From the NCBI RefSeq assembly GCF_021869535.1, contig NW_026262679.1, positions 43,384,426-43,448,425 on the forward strand: a stretch of DNA of 64,000 nucleotides. Reading direction: 5' to 3'. Every line of letters begins with the position of its first letter. Within the stretch, counting starts at the first letter, position 1. A program made the translations under genes and the position numbers. Origin of the DNA: Mytilus californianus (Eukaryota; Mollusca; Bivalvia; Mytilida; Mytilidae). This document shows, piece after piece, positions 28,001 to 43,000 of the stretch. Below the pieces are notes generated by a model, which searched no databases, was not told where the DNA came from, and saw only the letters and a program-made list of their open reading frames with translations.

Positions 28001-31000
28001 TTGTAACCTATCCTCTGGTACCATTTATCTGACCAACCAAAAATAAGTTCCAACCTAAAATTTAAGGATAAGTCCTGAAAGGTAACTGTTTTTCTCCAAT
28101 AACAAAGTTTACAGTTATTGCTTGGCAGCAACTATATTTCAGATTTATTTGTTACCATTGACAGACAAATTCAGGATTTTTATGCTTTTTAGCACTAGTG
28201 GTTAATTGCTATTTTTTACTAAGGACAAAGAAACAAACAAGAGGCTCTCAAGAGCCTGAATCACTCACCTGTAATTTTTTGCTTAAATCTTTCATCAATG
28301 ATTATTTTTGCTTTTTATATATATTAATGAGTGGCTTAAAAATTCCATTGAGATGTTCTTTGAATCTGTCATATTTTCTTCAAAAGCAAAGAAATACATT
28401 TTACCCCTATGTTCCATTTTAGCCATAGTGGCTATGTTTCTTGACGTACAAGAAAATAAAATACAAAATTTATACTAGATACTTTGAAACTCATTCAGCC
28501 CAAGTTTGGCTGAAATTGATTCAGCAGTTTCAAAGGAAAAGATTTTTAAAAGTAAGCAAACTAAATGAACAAATTGTGAAAAATTTATTTTAAAGGGCAA
28601 TAACTCCTTAAGGACACATTTGACAATTTTGGTCATGTTAACTTATTTGTAGATCTTACTTTGCTGAACATTTTTGCTGTTCACAGTTTATCTTTATCAT
28701 TAATAATATTCAAGATAATAACCAAAAACTGCAAAATTCCTTAAAATTACCAATTTAGTGGCAGCAACCCAACAATGGACAGTTAGATTCGTCTGAAAAT
28801 TTCATGGCTGATAAAACTTGGCCTAATGAACATTTTAACCTCTCATCAGATATGCTCGAATTGCTTAAGTGTTAGAGATATATTAGCCAAAAAACTGCAT
28901 TTTACCCCTATGTTCTAATTTTAGCCATGGCGGCCATGTTTTTTGACAAAACAGAAAATAGAACACAATCTTTATTTTAGAAACCCTAAGGATCATTAAG
29001 CTTAAGTTTGGTTGGAATTGTTTCAGTAATTTCAGAGGAGAAGATTTTTTAAAGTTAGAAAACATGATAAACAAATTGTGTAAAATTGTTCTCAAAGGGC
29101 AATACTCCTTAAGGGATCAATTAACAATTTTGGTCATATAAACTTATTTGTAGATCTTACTTTGCTGAACATATTAGCTGTTTACAGTTTATCTTTATCA
29201 TTAATACTATTCAAGATAATAACCAATAAACAGCTGTGCCATGAGCACATGATACGCTTGTCATCTTGTGTGTGAATTTTTTATGCAATAATCATAAATA
29301 GTTTCTGACATACGGCCTGACATGCAAAAACCCCCTTTTTTTACAAAAAAACTCAATATCTCTAAAATAAAATTTTGAATCAAAACCAAAAAGTATACAG
29401 ATCTTTAGATTAATATAACTAAGAAGTGTGTAAAATTTTAAGCAATAATCATAAATCGTTTTTGAGATACGGCGCAACATGTGAAAACCCCCTTTTTAAA
29501 AAAAAAATATCAATATCTCAAAAATAAAATTTTGAATCAAAACCAAAAAATGTACAGATCTTAATTTTAATATAACTAAGAAGTGTGTAAAATTTTAAGC
29601 AATAATCATAAATCGTTTTTGAGATACAGCGTGACATGTGAAAAACCCCTCCCCCTTTTTTTTTACAAAATACTCAATAACTCAAAAATAAAATTTTGAA
29701 TCATCACCAAAAAGTATACAGATCTTAAGATTAATATAACTAAGAAGTTTGTAAAGTTTAAAGCAATAATCATAAACTGTTTTTGAGATACGGCGCGACA
29801 TGTGAAAAACCCCTCCCCTTTTTTAACAAAATACTCAATATCTCTAAAATAAAATTTTGAATCATCACCAAAAAGTATACAGATCTTAAGATTAATATAA
29901 CTAAGAAGTGTGTAAAGTTTTAAGTAATAATCATAAATTGTTTTTGAGATACTGCGCGACATGTGAAAAAAAACACACACCTGTTTTAGTTACTAAGTCC
30001 TGTAACTCAAAAAGTTTTAATCTTATTTTCACCAAAAAGTATACAGATCGTTTGACCATCATAAGAAACAACTATTTTAAGTTTCATGAAATTTGGATAA
30101 GTCATTCTCAAGTTACGGTGCGACATGTTTACGCCAGACAGACATACGGACAGACGGACAGGCGACATTTGTATACCATAATACGTCCCGTCAAAATTTT
30201 GAAGGGCGTATAAAAACTGCAAAATTTCCTTAAAATTACCAATTTAGTGGCAGCAACCCAACAATGGGTTATTAGATTCATCTGAAAATGTCAGGGCTGA
30301 TAGAACTTCACCTAAGCAACACTTTCACCCCATGTCAGATTTGCTCTAACTCCTTTGGTTTTTTAGATATAAGCCAAAAACTGCATTTTACCCCTATGTT
30401 CTATTTTTAGCCATGGTGGCCATGTTTTTGACGAAACAGAAAAATAAAACACACTTTTTATTCTAGATACCCTAAGAATCATTCAGCTTAAGTTTGGTTG
30501 GAATTGGTGCAGTGGTTTCAGAGGAGAATATTTTTTAAAGTTAGAAAACATGATAAACAAATTGTGTAAAATAGTCCTTAAAGGGCAATAACTCTTTAAG
30601 GGGTCAATTGACAATTTTGGTCATATCAAACTTATTTGTAGATCTTACTTTGCTGAACATATTTGCTGTTTACTGTTTATCTTTATCATTAATACTATTC
30701 AAGATAATAACCAATAAAATGCTTCGCTGGGGCGCAGCTTGATACGACCGCAGAGGTCGAACCCTGAACAGTTGGGGCAAGTATGGACACAACATTCAAG
30801 CTTGATACAGATCTAAATTTAGATTGTTATTAAATATTTGACACTGCATAGGTTTCTGACACAGAAAGAATGTGGTCTAAGAACTTGAATTTTTTTAATT
30901 TACCTATTATGGTCCAATGTCCAAAATCAAAATACATGGTTAGATTCAGCATATCAAAGAACCCCATATATTCAATTTTTGTTAAAATCAAACAAAGTTT

Positions 31001-34000
31001 AATTTTGGACCCCAACTTGGACAAACTTGAAAACTGGGCCCATAATCAAAAATCTAAACACATGTTTAGATTCAGCATATCAAAGAACCCCAAGATTTCA
31101 ATTTTTGCTTAAATCAAACTAAGTTTAATTTTGGACCCTTTGGACCTTAATGTAGACCAATTTAAAAAACGGGACTTAAAATTAAAAATCTAAATACACG
31201 GTTAGATTTGGAATATCAAAGAACCCCAATAATTCAATTTTTGATGAAATCAAACAAAGTTTAATTTTGGACCCTTTTGACCTCAATATGAACCAATTTG
31301 ATAGCGGGGCCCACAAATAAAAAATCTAAATTCATGGTTAGATTCAGCATATCAAAGAACCCCATATATTCAATTTTTGTTGAAATAAAAAAAAGTTTAA
31401 TTTAGGACCCCAACTTGGACCAACTTGAAAACTGGGCCCATAATCAAAAATCTAAACACATGTTTAGATTCAGCATATCAAAGAACCCCAAGAATTCAAT
31501 TTTTGTTAAAATCAAACTAAGTTTAATTTTGGACCCTTTGGACCTCAATGAAGACCAATTTAAAAAACGGGACCCAAATTAAAAATCTAAATACACGGTT
31601 AGATTTGGCATATCAAAGAACCCCAATAATTCAATTTTTGATGAAATCAAACAAAGTTTAATTTTGGACCCTTTTGACCTCAATATGAACCAATTTGATA
31701 GCGGGGCCTACAAATAAAAAATCTAAATACATGGTTAGGTTCAGCATATCAAAGAACCTCATATATTCAATTTTTGTTGAAATCAAACAAAGTTTAATTT
31801 TGGACCCCAATTTGGACCAACTTGAAAACTGGGCCCATAATCAAAAATCTAAATACATGTTTAGATTCAGCATATCAAAGAACCCCATATATTCAATTTT
31901 TGTTGAAATCAAACAAAGTTTAATTTTGGACTCCACTTTGGACCAACTTGAAAACTGGGCCAAAAATCAAAAATCTAAATACATGTTTAGATTCAGCATA
32001 TCAAAGAACCTCATATATTCAATTTTTGCTAAAATCAAACAAAGTTTAATTTTGGACCCTTTGGACCTTAATGTAGACCAATTTGAAAACTGGACCCAAA
32101 ATTAAAAATCTAAATACACTGTTAGATTCGGCATAACAAATAAATAAATGTGATCAAAGATTTTACAAATCTAATGCGCCATACTGTGCAATTAAAGATT
32201 ACTTCTTGAAATTTTTCAATATTTGAAATTTGAAAAAAAAATAATATTTTGAAGAATAATTCTTTTTAATTTCTGAAATCTGAAATGAGAAAAAATTGAC
32301 CCCCACAATTTCTTTTTATCCCCCCCCTTTTTTTCCCCCAAAAAATTCAAGATATGGTCATAATCTCAATTCAAGTTTCCAATGGAGTTGGCATCCATAA
32401 TTACCCATTTAAATTTACCATAGTGCTAACTTAATCTATTTTATAATAGAATTTAAAATATAGTGTCAAATCTTTCATATGGATTTTTTTGTAAAAAAAA
32501 AAGATGCAACATTTGCAGATATTTTTACTGGTCTTCCTTTATAAATATGCATTTCTTTAAACATAATTTAAAAGCAGTGTAAGGGAAGTAACCAAAACGT
32601 TGTATTTGGATTACCTCCCTTACACTGTTTTAAATTATCTTAATTGTTCATTAACCATTACTTTATACATAATTTAAAAGCAGTGTAAGGGAGATAATTT
32701 CAATGATGTATTTGATTTATCTCCCTTACACTGCTTTAAATTATGTTTTGTACTAAAGTATTTGTCCATTAACCAGGACAACCTTGTTTTTCCCCCTTTT
32801 TTGCCCCTAATTCCTAAACGGTTTGAGCCATAACCCCCCAAAGCAAATCCTAACCATCCCTTTGTGGTATGGAAACTTGTAGTATAATTTCAGAGAGATC
32901 CATACACCGTTCCACAGTTATTGTCTGGAAACTAGAAAATGCTTATTTTTGGCCCCTTTTTGGCCCCTAATTCCTTAACTGTTGGCACAATAACCCCCAA
33001 AATCAATCCCAACCTTCCTTTTGTGGTATTTAACCTTATGGTAAAATTTCAAAAAGATCCATTCACTTAAACTAAAGTTAGAGTGCGAAAACCAATGTGT
33101 ATTCGGACGACGACGACAACGACGACGACGACACCAACGTCATACCAATATACGACCACAAAAGTTTTTTGCGGTCGTATAAAAATCCTTATTATTGACC
33201 AATATTTGGCCCCTTATTCATAAATGTTTGAGCAATTAACCCCAAAACTCAATTCCTACTTTCTCTTCGTGATAAAAAATAACTAACTTAAAATGTAAAT
33301 TTTAAACAAAAAAAAAAAGGAATAAAAAAAATTGCCCCTTTTTTGACCCCCGCCCCCCTTATGATTCATCACCCCCACCCCCCTTTCCCCCCAAACCAAG
33401 CTCGATAACAGCCTTGCCTTTGTGGTATGGTACCTTGTAATACAATTTTAGAGAGATCCATACACTTGAACACAAGTTATTGTCTAGAAACTAAAAAATG
33501 CTTATTTTAAACCCCTTTTTAGGCCCCTTATTACTAAACGTTTTGGGCAATTACCACAACACTCAATTCCAGCTTTCCCTTTGTGAAATGGAACCTTGTA
33601 GTAAAATTTCAGAAAGATCCATACACTTACACACAAGTTATTGTCATGAAACTAGAAAAATGCTTGTTTTTTGCCCCCTTTCGGCCCCTTATTCCTAAAA
33701 TTTTGAGGCAATTAACCCCAAAATCAATCCCAGCATTGACCCTTTGTGATATGGAATCTTGTGGTACAATGTCAAAGAGATCCATATGCTAACACACAAG
33801 TTATGTCTGGAAGTTACAAAAATGCTTATTTTCGGCCCCTTTTTGGCCCCTAATTCCTTAACTGTTGGTACCATAACCCCCAAAATCAATCCCCACCTTC
33901 CTTTTGTGGTATTGAACCTTATGGTAACATTTCCTAGAGATCCATTCACTTAAACTAAAGTTAGAGTGCGAAAACCATTGTGTATTCGGACGACGACGCC

Positions 34001-37000
34001 GGACGACGATGACGACGACGCCAACGTCATACCAATATACGACCTCAAAATTTTTTTGCAGTCGTATAAAAACTGCAAAATTACCTTAAAATTACCAATT
34101 TAGTAGCAGCAACCCAACAATGGGTTATTAGATTCATCTGAAAATTTCAGGGCTGATAGAACTTTACCTTATCAACACTTTTATCCATGTCAGATTTGCT
34201 CTAACTGCTTTGGTTTTTGAGATTTAAGCCAAAAACTGCATTTTACCCCTATGTTCTATTTTTAGCCATGGCAGCCATGTTTTTTGACGAAACAGAAAAT
34301 AAAACAAACTTTATTCTAGATACCCTAAGGACCATTCAGCTTAAGTTTGGTTGGAATTGGTTCAGTAGTTCCAGAGGAGAAGATGCTTGAAATAGTTTAC
34401 ACCAGACGGACGACGACGACGCCAAGTGATGGCTTAAGCTCACAGTTCCTTTGGAACGGTCAGCTAAAAAAAGTTTTCTCCTTTTTAAAACAAGGTCTTG
34501 ATTCAAACTATTAGTAAGCTATTTTTTTTTATCAGATAACAGTTGAACAAATGTAAACCATGTAAATTTTGTCCATATTACAGACATATACAACTGATTA
34601 TGCCATTACCTTGACTGAAATAATAATAAAAAAAAATAATAATTTTTGGTTTTATTGATATCTAATTTATCACTGAATTAGTACTCACCACTAAACATTC
34701 TGTCATGTAGTTGAAGATGGAAACCAAAATTGGTACAGTCTCTCCTCTAATAGCTGAGTAAGGAAGAGTAAAAGACAAAAAGAAAGGTTGAAAAGCTGTT
34801 ATACCAGTCACTGAAGACACACCCACTCCTACATCCAAGTTTGTACATAGGGAATTGCCAACCCACTCTGTGATTGTGTGGGGAATAGTTGATGTAACAT
34901 TCACTTCTCCATCATCTCTGAAAAAAAACAAACAAAATTCATAGTTAATGTAACTTAAAATGTTTTACACATATGGTCTACATTTCAGTTTATTGCAGTG
35001 TAAATGTTTAAAGATGCAAACATTTAGAACTTATGTTTAAAATGTAACCACCACAACAAGGATCGTAATAACACTTTCAAATTTCAGAAGTCTTAAACAA
35101 TAGTTCTCTCTTAGCAGAATTAACCAAAAATAAAGAATGGGTATTATCTGGTACCATTCTAAATAGTCAACAAAAAGCTATCATTAATGTCTATCAGACA
35201 AAGTTTCCAAGCATTTTGAGTTAGTTTGAGATATTCAATGTTTCCAAACTGTGTTTACTAAATACAAAAAGGCCATACATGATAAATGTGCTCATCTTGA
35301 CCTGAGGCAACTTTCAGATATTTGTTTCGGACATTTAACTTTTGTTGAAGACCCTATGTTGATCTCTAGATGTCATTTTGATTTGTGTTGTCAGTTTGCT
35401 GTCTCATTTATGTTTACCACAAACCTCCTTTAATTCCTAGTCAGCTGACCTACCCTATCACATAAATATTCCATAACCAAGTCTCAGGGAAGTTCTTTCT
35501 CAGTCCAATTTGTTTTTGTTGCGACAGTGGTTTTTTTTCAACCCCTTGGCCATTGGATATCGGCAGTTTTGCCCCTCCAAGACCAATACCCCCTTCTAAT
35601 GGATTAGAACCTCGTGGACCAGGGACTGGACCATCTAGAACGAGAAATGCTTCCATGGTAACAGATTTTAAAACTATTTATTAACCCAAAGTGACCTAAC
35701 ATGACCTTGCAGGGCATACTCCATTTTGTGAAAACCAATGAATTTCTTGTACCTGGAAGTGAAACTGAAATCTCTATTAATGTCACCTGTTAGGGAAAAA
35801 TAAATCATCTGAAATATGTTTTTGTTATTAATTCATCAAAAGCTGGATTAAATAAGGGAAGTTTCAATTAGCATTTAGAACTGTGAACTGAGAAAGAACT
35901 GTGCCCTTATTTCACAACAAAATTTAACATAACAAATTTTAAACCAACTTATTTCCACAGACACTTTTTTTCACATTTAGCCATTTCTAGCCAACGTCAT
36001 TGCACTTGATTTTCTGGTATTAGCAACTTTGAAACAAATGTATTCACATGAGAACATATCCAATTTTGTTATATTTTCAATATAGTCTACATCTGCATAA
36101 TTTTTTTTCTAAATGTGAAAAAAACAATGTTTGTGAAAATTTATAGCTGGTTCACAGTAGTTATTTTAAGATAAAAAGTTGAGTGATAAGATTAGGTTTT
36201 TACCAAATTAACGAGGAATCTGATAAGAATACATTTCTATAAACATTGCTACATTATCTATTTATCACATTATTTTCAAGCAGAAAAATCAGATAAAATA
36301 CAATCTTAGTTCAAACAGCTCGCTGCAGTGATATATTGACAGTACCAACTCTTGTGTAAAAATCTCTTGGTCCAGTATTGTTGTCAATGAGATGACTATA
36401 AACGTAACCAAATTATGTAAAAGTTAGTATCAATGCATTTACAAGTCAACAACAACTCCATGGAAAAAAGTCAAAATCCATCCACTTGGATTCTAATAAG
36501 ATGATGTGTTAGCTGGCTCCAGATGATCAGTTGATGTGTTAGCACGAAATCCATCAGGTCATGTTGGTTCATCATGAATTATATTTCAAAAACAAGGCAG
36601 ATGAAACAAAGAGCAAATCAAAAATCACAAGTTGAAGAAAAACAGAAAACACCAGGGCAAAAAAGAGAAAAACTACAAAAAGGATAGACAAGAGTCAATA
36701 AAACACTACATCATCAAGTGGATGTATCAAATGTCATTACATGGGGTATCAAAGTGAGAACTCAAGTAAAGGAGCTACTAACCCCAATAAACGACCTTGT
36801 AAAGGTGTATTTTTAAACTTGTATTATTTGAGGTAATCGAAATTGTATGTATTGCTAATTGTATTATTTATTGAAAATATAATAAGATGAAATGTATTTC
36901 TGTTTCATATTTATAAATATATTATCCTGAAATAGGAAATGATTTCATTTTTCTTTTTTCTAGAAATTTATCAACTTTTTCGACCTTATATTATTTGCGG

Positions 37001-40000
37001 TAATTTAAAGTGTATGTATTGCTAATTCAGTAATTGTATTATTTATTGAAAATATAATAAGATGAAATGTATTTCTGTTTCATATTCATAAATATAGTAT
37101 CCTGAAAAAGGAATTGATTTCATTTGTGTTTTATCTAGAAATATGTCACCTTTTTCCTGATTTTATATGTCGCGCCACCCCTCGTCCATTGAAATTCTGG
37201 TTTCAAAAGTTAAGAATATGGTATATAAAGAATGTTTCAGCAAACATTTCTGTGGTTGAGGCATGGTGCTACTGTAAATGTGAGTGGTAAATTAGAATTC
37301 AAGTATATGTAGGTGGTAAATTAGAACTCAAGTAAATGTAGGTGGTAATTAGAATTCAAGTAAATGTAGGTGGTAATTAGAATTCAAGTAAATGAAGGAG
37401 GTAAATTAGAACTCAAGTAAATGTAGGAGGTAAATAGAATTCAAGTAAATGTAGGTGGCAAATTAGAATTTAACTAAATGTAGGTGGTAAATTAGAACTC
37501 AAGTAAATGTAGGAGGTAAATTAGATTTCAAGTAAATGTGGGTGGTAATTATAATTCAAGTCAAGGAAATGGAGGTGGTAAATTAGAACTCAAGTAAATG
37601 TAGGTGGTGGTAAATTAGAATTCAAGTAAATGTGGGTGATAAATTAGAATCCAAGGAAATGGAGGTGGAATTTTAGAACTCAAGTAAGTGTAGGTGGTAA
37701 ATTAGAATTCAGAAAATGTAGGTGGTAAATAAGAATTCAAGTAAATGGAGGTGGTAAATTAGAACACAAGTAGATGTAGGTGGTAAATTAGAACTCAAGT
37801 AAATGTAGGTGGTAAATTAGAATTCAAGTAAATGAAGGTGGTAAATTAGAATTCAAGTAAATGGAGCTGGTAAATTAGAACTCAAGTAAACGTAGGTGGT
37901 AAATTATAACTCAAGTAAATGGAGGTGGTAAATTAGAACTAAAGTAAATGTGGGTGGTAAATTAAAACTCAAGTAAATGTAGGTGGTAAATTAGAATTCA
38001 AGTAAATGGAGGTGGTAAATTAGAATTTAAGTAAATAGAGGTGGTAAATTGGAACTCAAGTAAATGTAGGTGGTAAATTATAAATTAAATTTATGTGTAG
38101 GTGGTAAATTCAAAATAAAAAAAAAACATCAAAGATACCAGGCTTATTGGTAAGTATACATTGGCAAAAAAAAATCAGGAAAGATTAGTAGGTAAATAAG
38201 AAATCAGAAAAGAGTAGTTTGTTGATAAATTATTAAACTATTGACACAGAGATGCCACGACTTGATGTAATTTTGATGTCATAATGCAAATGTTGAAATT
38301 AAGATGGCAATACATTGACATGTAAACTATACAAAACATTCAAAGTCAATGAACCATGATTAAATGAGCAAGGCCAAATAACCTACTTGGAAATCAGGGA
38401 TGCCAAAGCTCATTCAACTGCAAACCAAATATCATTGACTTATAATAACTTATATAAGAGGGGGCGGGCCCATATAATCTCCATGGAAATGAGACTTGCA
38501 AAGGCTAATACAACTGCATACTAAAAAGTATTGACCTAACAAGAGTTGTTTTTCTTAAACTGACCTAATTACAAACTTTAACATGTAAATTATTCAAAAC
38601 ATTCAAATCAATAGACCATGACTGAGGGGGCTGGGCCAAATATTCTCCATGGACATAAGATAAGCCAATGCTAATATATCTGCATACCAAATATCACTGA
38701 CCTAATCAAAAACTAATACATGTAAACTAAGCAAAAAGTGAATAGACCATGACTGAGGGAGCATGGCCAAATAATTTCCATGGGAATGATATGTGCCAAT
38801 TCTTATACAACTGCATACCAAATATCATTGACCTACAACTAGATATTTCCATAAACTGACCTAATCACAAACTGATATATTGTTGATGCAGTCGTCGCAG
38901 ACAAAAGCACGCCCAAGTCCTCCTTTTTTTACTTTGTCAAAGCAAAAAAACAAATTTGTTAAAATACAGGTTGGGTAAGCTCTCTACACCTCCCCCTGGA
39001 CATTGGGTTGATGTACCTGTACATTCATTATGTATATTTATTAAAGGAACCATGTTTCAATTGTTGCTCTCCATTTTGATGATTTAATTACTGAAAGGTC
39101 AAGTAAGGACTGAATAACCAGAGAAAATCTTAAAATTCAAAATAAGGTCTTAACTATTTCTTGATATGCTTGAGATCTTTTAAGCAATTCTTGGAATCAA
39201 TTTTTTTAAATACACCTAAACTAAAATATTTTTTTTCCATAAATTTGTTAAACAAAATAACCACATCCCTCCCCCTTTGTTAAACAGAATAACCACACCC
39301 CTCCCCTTTTGTTAAACAGAATAACCATACCCCTCCCCCTTTGTTAAACAGAATAACCACACCCCTCCCCCTTTGTTAAACAGAATAACCATACCCCTCC
39401 CCCTTTGTTAAACAGAATAACCATACCCCTCCCCATTTGTTAAACAGAATAACCACATCCCTCCCCCTTTGTTAAACAGAATAACCATACCCTCCCCCAT
39501 TGTTAAACAGAATAACCACATCCCTCCCCCTTTGTTAAACAGAATAACCACACCCCTCCCGCTTTGTTAAACAGAATAACCATACCCCTCCCCTTTGTTA
39601 AACAGAATAACCACACCCCTCCCCCTTTGTTAATCAGAATAACCACACCCCTCCCCCTTTGTTAAATAGAATAACCACACCCCTCCCCCTTTGTTAAACA
39701 GAATAACCACATCCCTCCCCCTTTGTTAAACAGAATAACCACACCCCTCCCCCTTTGTTAAACAGAATAACCATACCCCTCCCCCTTTGTTAAACAGAAT
39801 AACCACACCCTCCCCCTTTGTTAAACAGAATAACCACACCCCTCCCCCTTTGTTAAATAGAATAACCACACCCCTCCCCCTTTGTTAAACAGAATAACCA
39901 CATCCCTCCCCCTTTGTTAAACAGAATAACCAAACCCCGCCCCCTTTAAGTTAAATGATTGTTCTCTTATTAGATGATTCCCATTATCAAAGTCAAAAAC

Positions 40001-43000
40001 CATAGAACTGTCAAATTATATGGATATATTCCAGGTTTCTGAAAATTTACCTCTAACATTAGTAGACTTTTTTTCGCAATAAAACCTTAATTAATAACAA
40101 TGACAAACAGAACTGTCAAATTATCTGGATATATTCCAGGTTTCTGAAAATTCACCTCTAACACTAGCAGATTTTTTTTTTTTGAATTAAACCTAAATTA
40201 AGAACAGTGCCAAATAGAGCATCACCTTGACCAAGCATTTCTGCTAAATGGTCATCTTATTCAACAGCGGGAGAAAGAGGACCAATAGTCAGCATTAAAA
40301 GATCTTAGAAAATACACTTTGTATGTTTAAAACTTAGACCTGACAGAGAAAGCTGAACAAAAGAAAAGAGGACAGAATTACCCAACAAAATGTAGTTCCC
40401 AGAGCCAAGTCTCAGGAAACTGGCTTCGGACCTCTGTAGTCTTTCCTTCTGAGGAATCATCTGGTCCAGACTCTATTGAAGACTGTGTAGTCTTATACAT
40501 TATCTCGGTGGTTGTCACCTTTTTATTTCCCTTTCTCATCATTGGCCTGCGAACTCTTTCATCTGAAGAGAAAAGTGCATTCTAAATTACCCAATCATGT
40601 AAATACTCCACAGCCACGTTTCGGGAAAGTGACTCCGTACAGCATCTGATGAATCTATCTGTTCTGTTGTTACACTTTCTTTCCTAGCAGCATCAGGTTG
40701 TATCTGACCTCTCCATGCTACGCCTCTATTCCCAATATCATATTCAGCTGAAGAAAAAAAAAACAACTAATTATTACCCAATCAAATGAATATCCCAAAG
40801 CCACGTCTCTGGAAACAGGGTTCTAACTTCTGGGGACTCTGGTCTTGGACTAGGGTTTACAGATGGTTGAGTATCAACCCTGACGCTCTCATCAATATCT
40901 ACATTTGGCCTTACAGAACCTCTTACTCCAACTGGAAAAGGCCTTCCAACAGCTGAAAAAAATACACACTAGTATTTCTAATTCTGGAGAAAGTACTTCG
41001 AAATTAATTTATTTAATAAACAATTAAATACAAATGTGATACCCTTTTTTTTCATTTTCTAAGACTGAAGGCAAAAATGAAATATTTTTCTTCTAATAAC
41101 GCATACCTGCCAACTTTCACGATTTAGGCGTGAACTTCACGATTTTGACCCCTTGTCACGATTGCACAATCGTGATAGTGTAAAAAGCTCTAAAACATGA
41201 TTTTGTGAAGTGCTACACGAAAAAAAATGATTGTTCCCGATTTTGAACTTTTCCCAAGGGACAACCATGATCAGCCTATCAAAATCGTTGTTTCTCCTGA
41301 TCTTTCGGCATTGCTAATGTGCTAAATTTTGAACTTGTTTGGGACATTTGAGTTATATTCCTCTGTCTGTATGTCAGAATTGTAAAAATTGTGATCATGG
41401 CAGATGAATTTTCATCTGCAAGAAGGTTCTTACACAGCTTCAGAAGAAAATCATGTCTGATTGACAAAATTCAAAGATGCAGTACTATCATAAACATGAT
41501 AAATAGTAGCTAATGGACATTATTACCCTTATGGTAACAGATCATACATGTTGTCATTCTTGTAATTAAATTACCAGATCAATTAAAGTACAATGTTCTA
41601 TCTTTTATTTTTCACAAGGAATCAGATATATTTCCTTCTCAGTGCATATTTTAAATTTGAAAAGTTAACAATCACTTTAATATTCCTGTGGCTATACAAG
41701 AAAATATATCCTGGTATTCTAGCTACATGTTCATTTTTTCTTCACAATAATATAAGTACTAGAATCATGCAAATAAAAAGAAGAAAAGCTTCTAAGCTTT
41801 TCATCATATACCATATAAAAAAAGATATGACACTTTTTCTAGAGCACAAAACAGTGCATGCAAAAAACGCCGCAAAAATTTGTAACCTTTGAAATTGTTG
41901 TCATGCACTAAAACCCCCATGGAGATTTTCAAAAGTTGGCAGGTATGATAACAATGAATACTTGTATCTTACACAAATAAAAAAATTCAAAGCAGAGGTG
42001 TAATCACTCATTAATTATATCTTTGATACACTTCTTTACAGATTTCAGGATAAAAATGTACTTTTATGTTTTGATTGATTTATCTGTAATCAATCAGAAT
42101 TCTGAATTAAATATGACAAACACAGGGACTAAACTTAACTTGTTTTCTCCAGGTGCCAGCTGGGCCAAAAATATTTTTTCAGGGGCCCAACCAATTTTTA
42201 TACTAATAAAAGAACAGAGTTCCAATGTCCCCCGCGTTACACTTATTTAATATTTCCAAGGGGCATAACTCTTTTTAAAAAAGTCGATCATCCACCATTA
42301 TAGAACTTGTCCGAGATATTAACCTATAGTATAAGTTTTATAAAAATCTGGCAAGAATTGTACCCGTGAGAGCGCTAATGAGGCCATTTTCTATAAATTT
42401 AATATTTCCAAAGGACATTATTCTTTAAAAATAAACTGCTTCGCTGAGCGCAGCTGGATACGCCAGCAGAGGTCCTACCCTGAACAGTTGGGGCAAAAAT
42501 GGACATAATATTCAAGCTTGATACAGGTCTGAATTTGGATTGTACTTAATTATTTGACATATTATAGGTTTCTGAATAAATGTAGTCAAAGAATTTGAAA
42601 TTGGTTATATGAATTGAATTTATATTCAATTAAAGATTTCTTGCTGTTGTGCAATACATTGTGCTGTTGCGCAATACTTAGTAAATCTGTCATCAGACTA
42701 TAAACAAATAAAGTTCAATTAATTCTCAATGTCATATTAGAAATTCATGAAAATGTAAAGGGAGCTTACATCAATAGATATAAACAATTCACCAAAGTGT
42801 CATGAGATTTGCTGACCACATTTTAGAGTTATTGTCCGAAAACTGGAAAATCTCCCCTTTTTTAATGAATAAAACTCGGAAATGATAAATGAAAAATTTA
42901 TAAAATTCTAAACAGAGCTTACATCAATAGATATAAACAATTCACCAAAGTTTCATAAGAACTGCTGAGGTTATTGTCCGAAAACTGGAAAATCCCCCCT

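Larger units (their letters stand above)
28237..34466 (+). repeat. Family B element, expanded by nested insertions
   Basis: Left ACAAGAGGCTCTCAAGAGCC then ACTCACC; right 'gacgacgccaagtgatggct', a hairpin around 'cctttggaacgg' and CAGCTAAAA. Inside are repeated 'agataataacc' / 'aactgcaaaattaccttaaa' modules; one uninterrupted junction is at 28715-28735, the others are split by family H (29226-30214) and family A (30715-34070). Confidence 0.8.

Noticed and set aside
30870..32105. Repeated frames of the type [20 protein letters not shown] in family A (also near 50.5-52.1 and 59.8-61.8 kb)
   Set aside because: They follow the 131-base tandem unit, break at each length change and resemble no protein family.
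41279..41892. Reading frames within the 846-base TIR element as a transposase
   Set aside because: Short, on opposite strands, and without recognisable DDE or helicase motifs.
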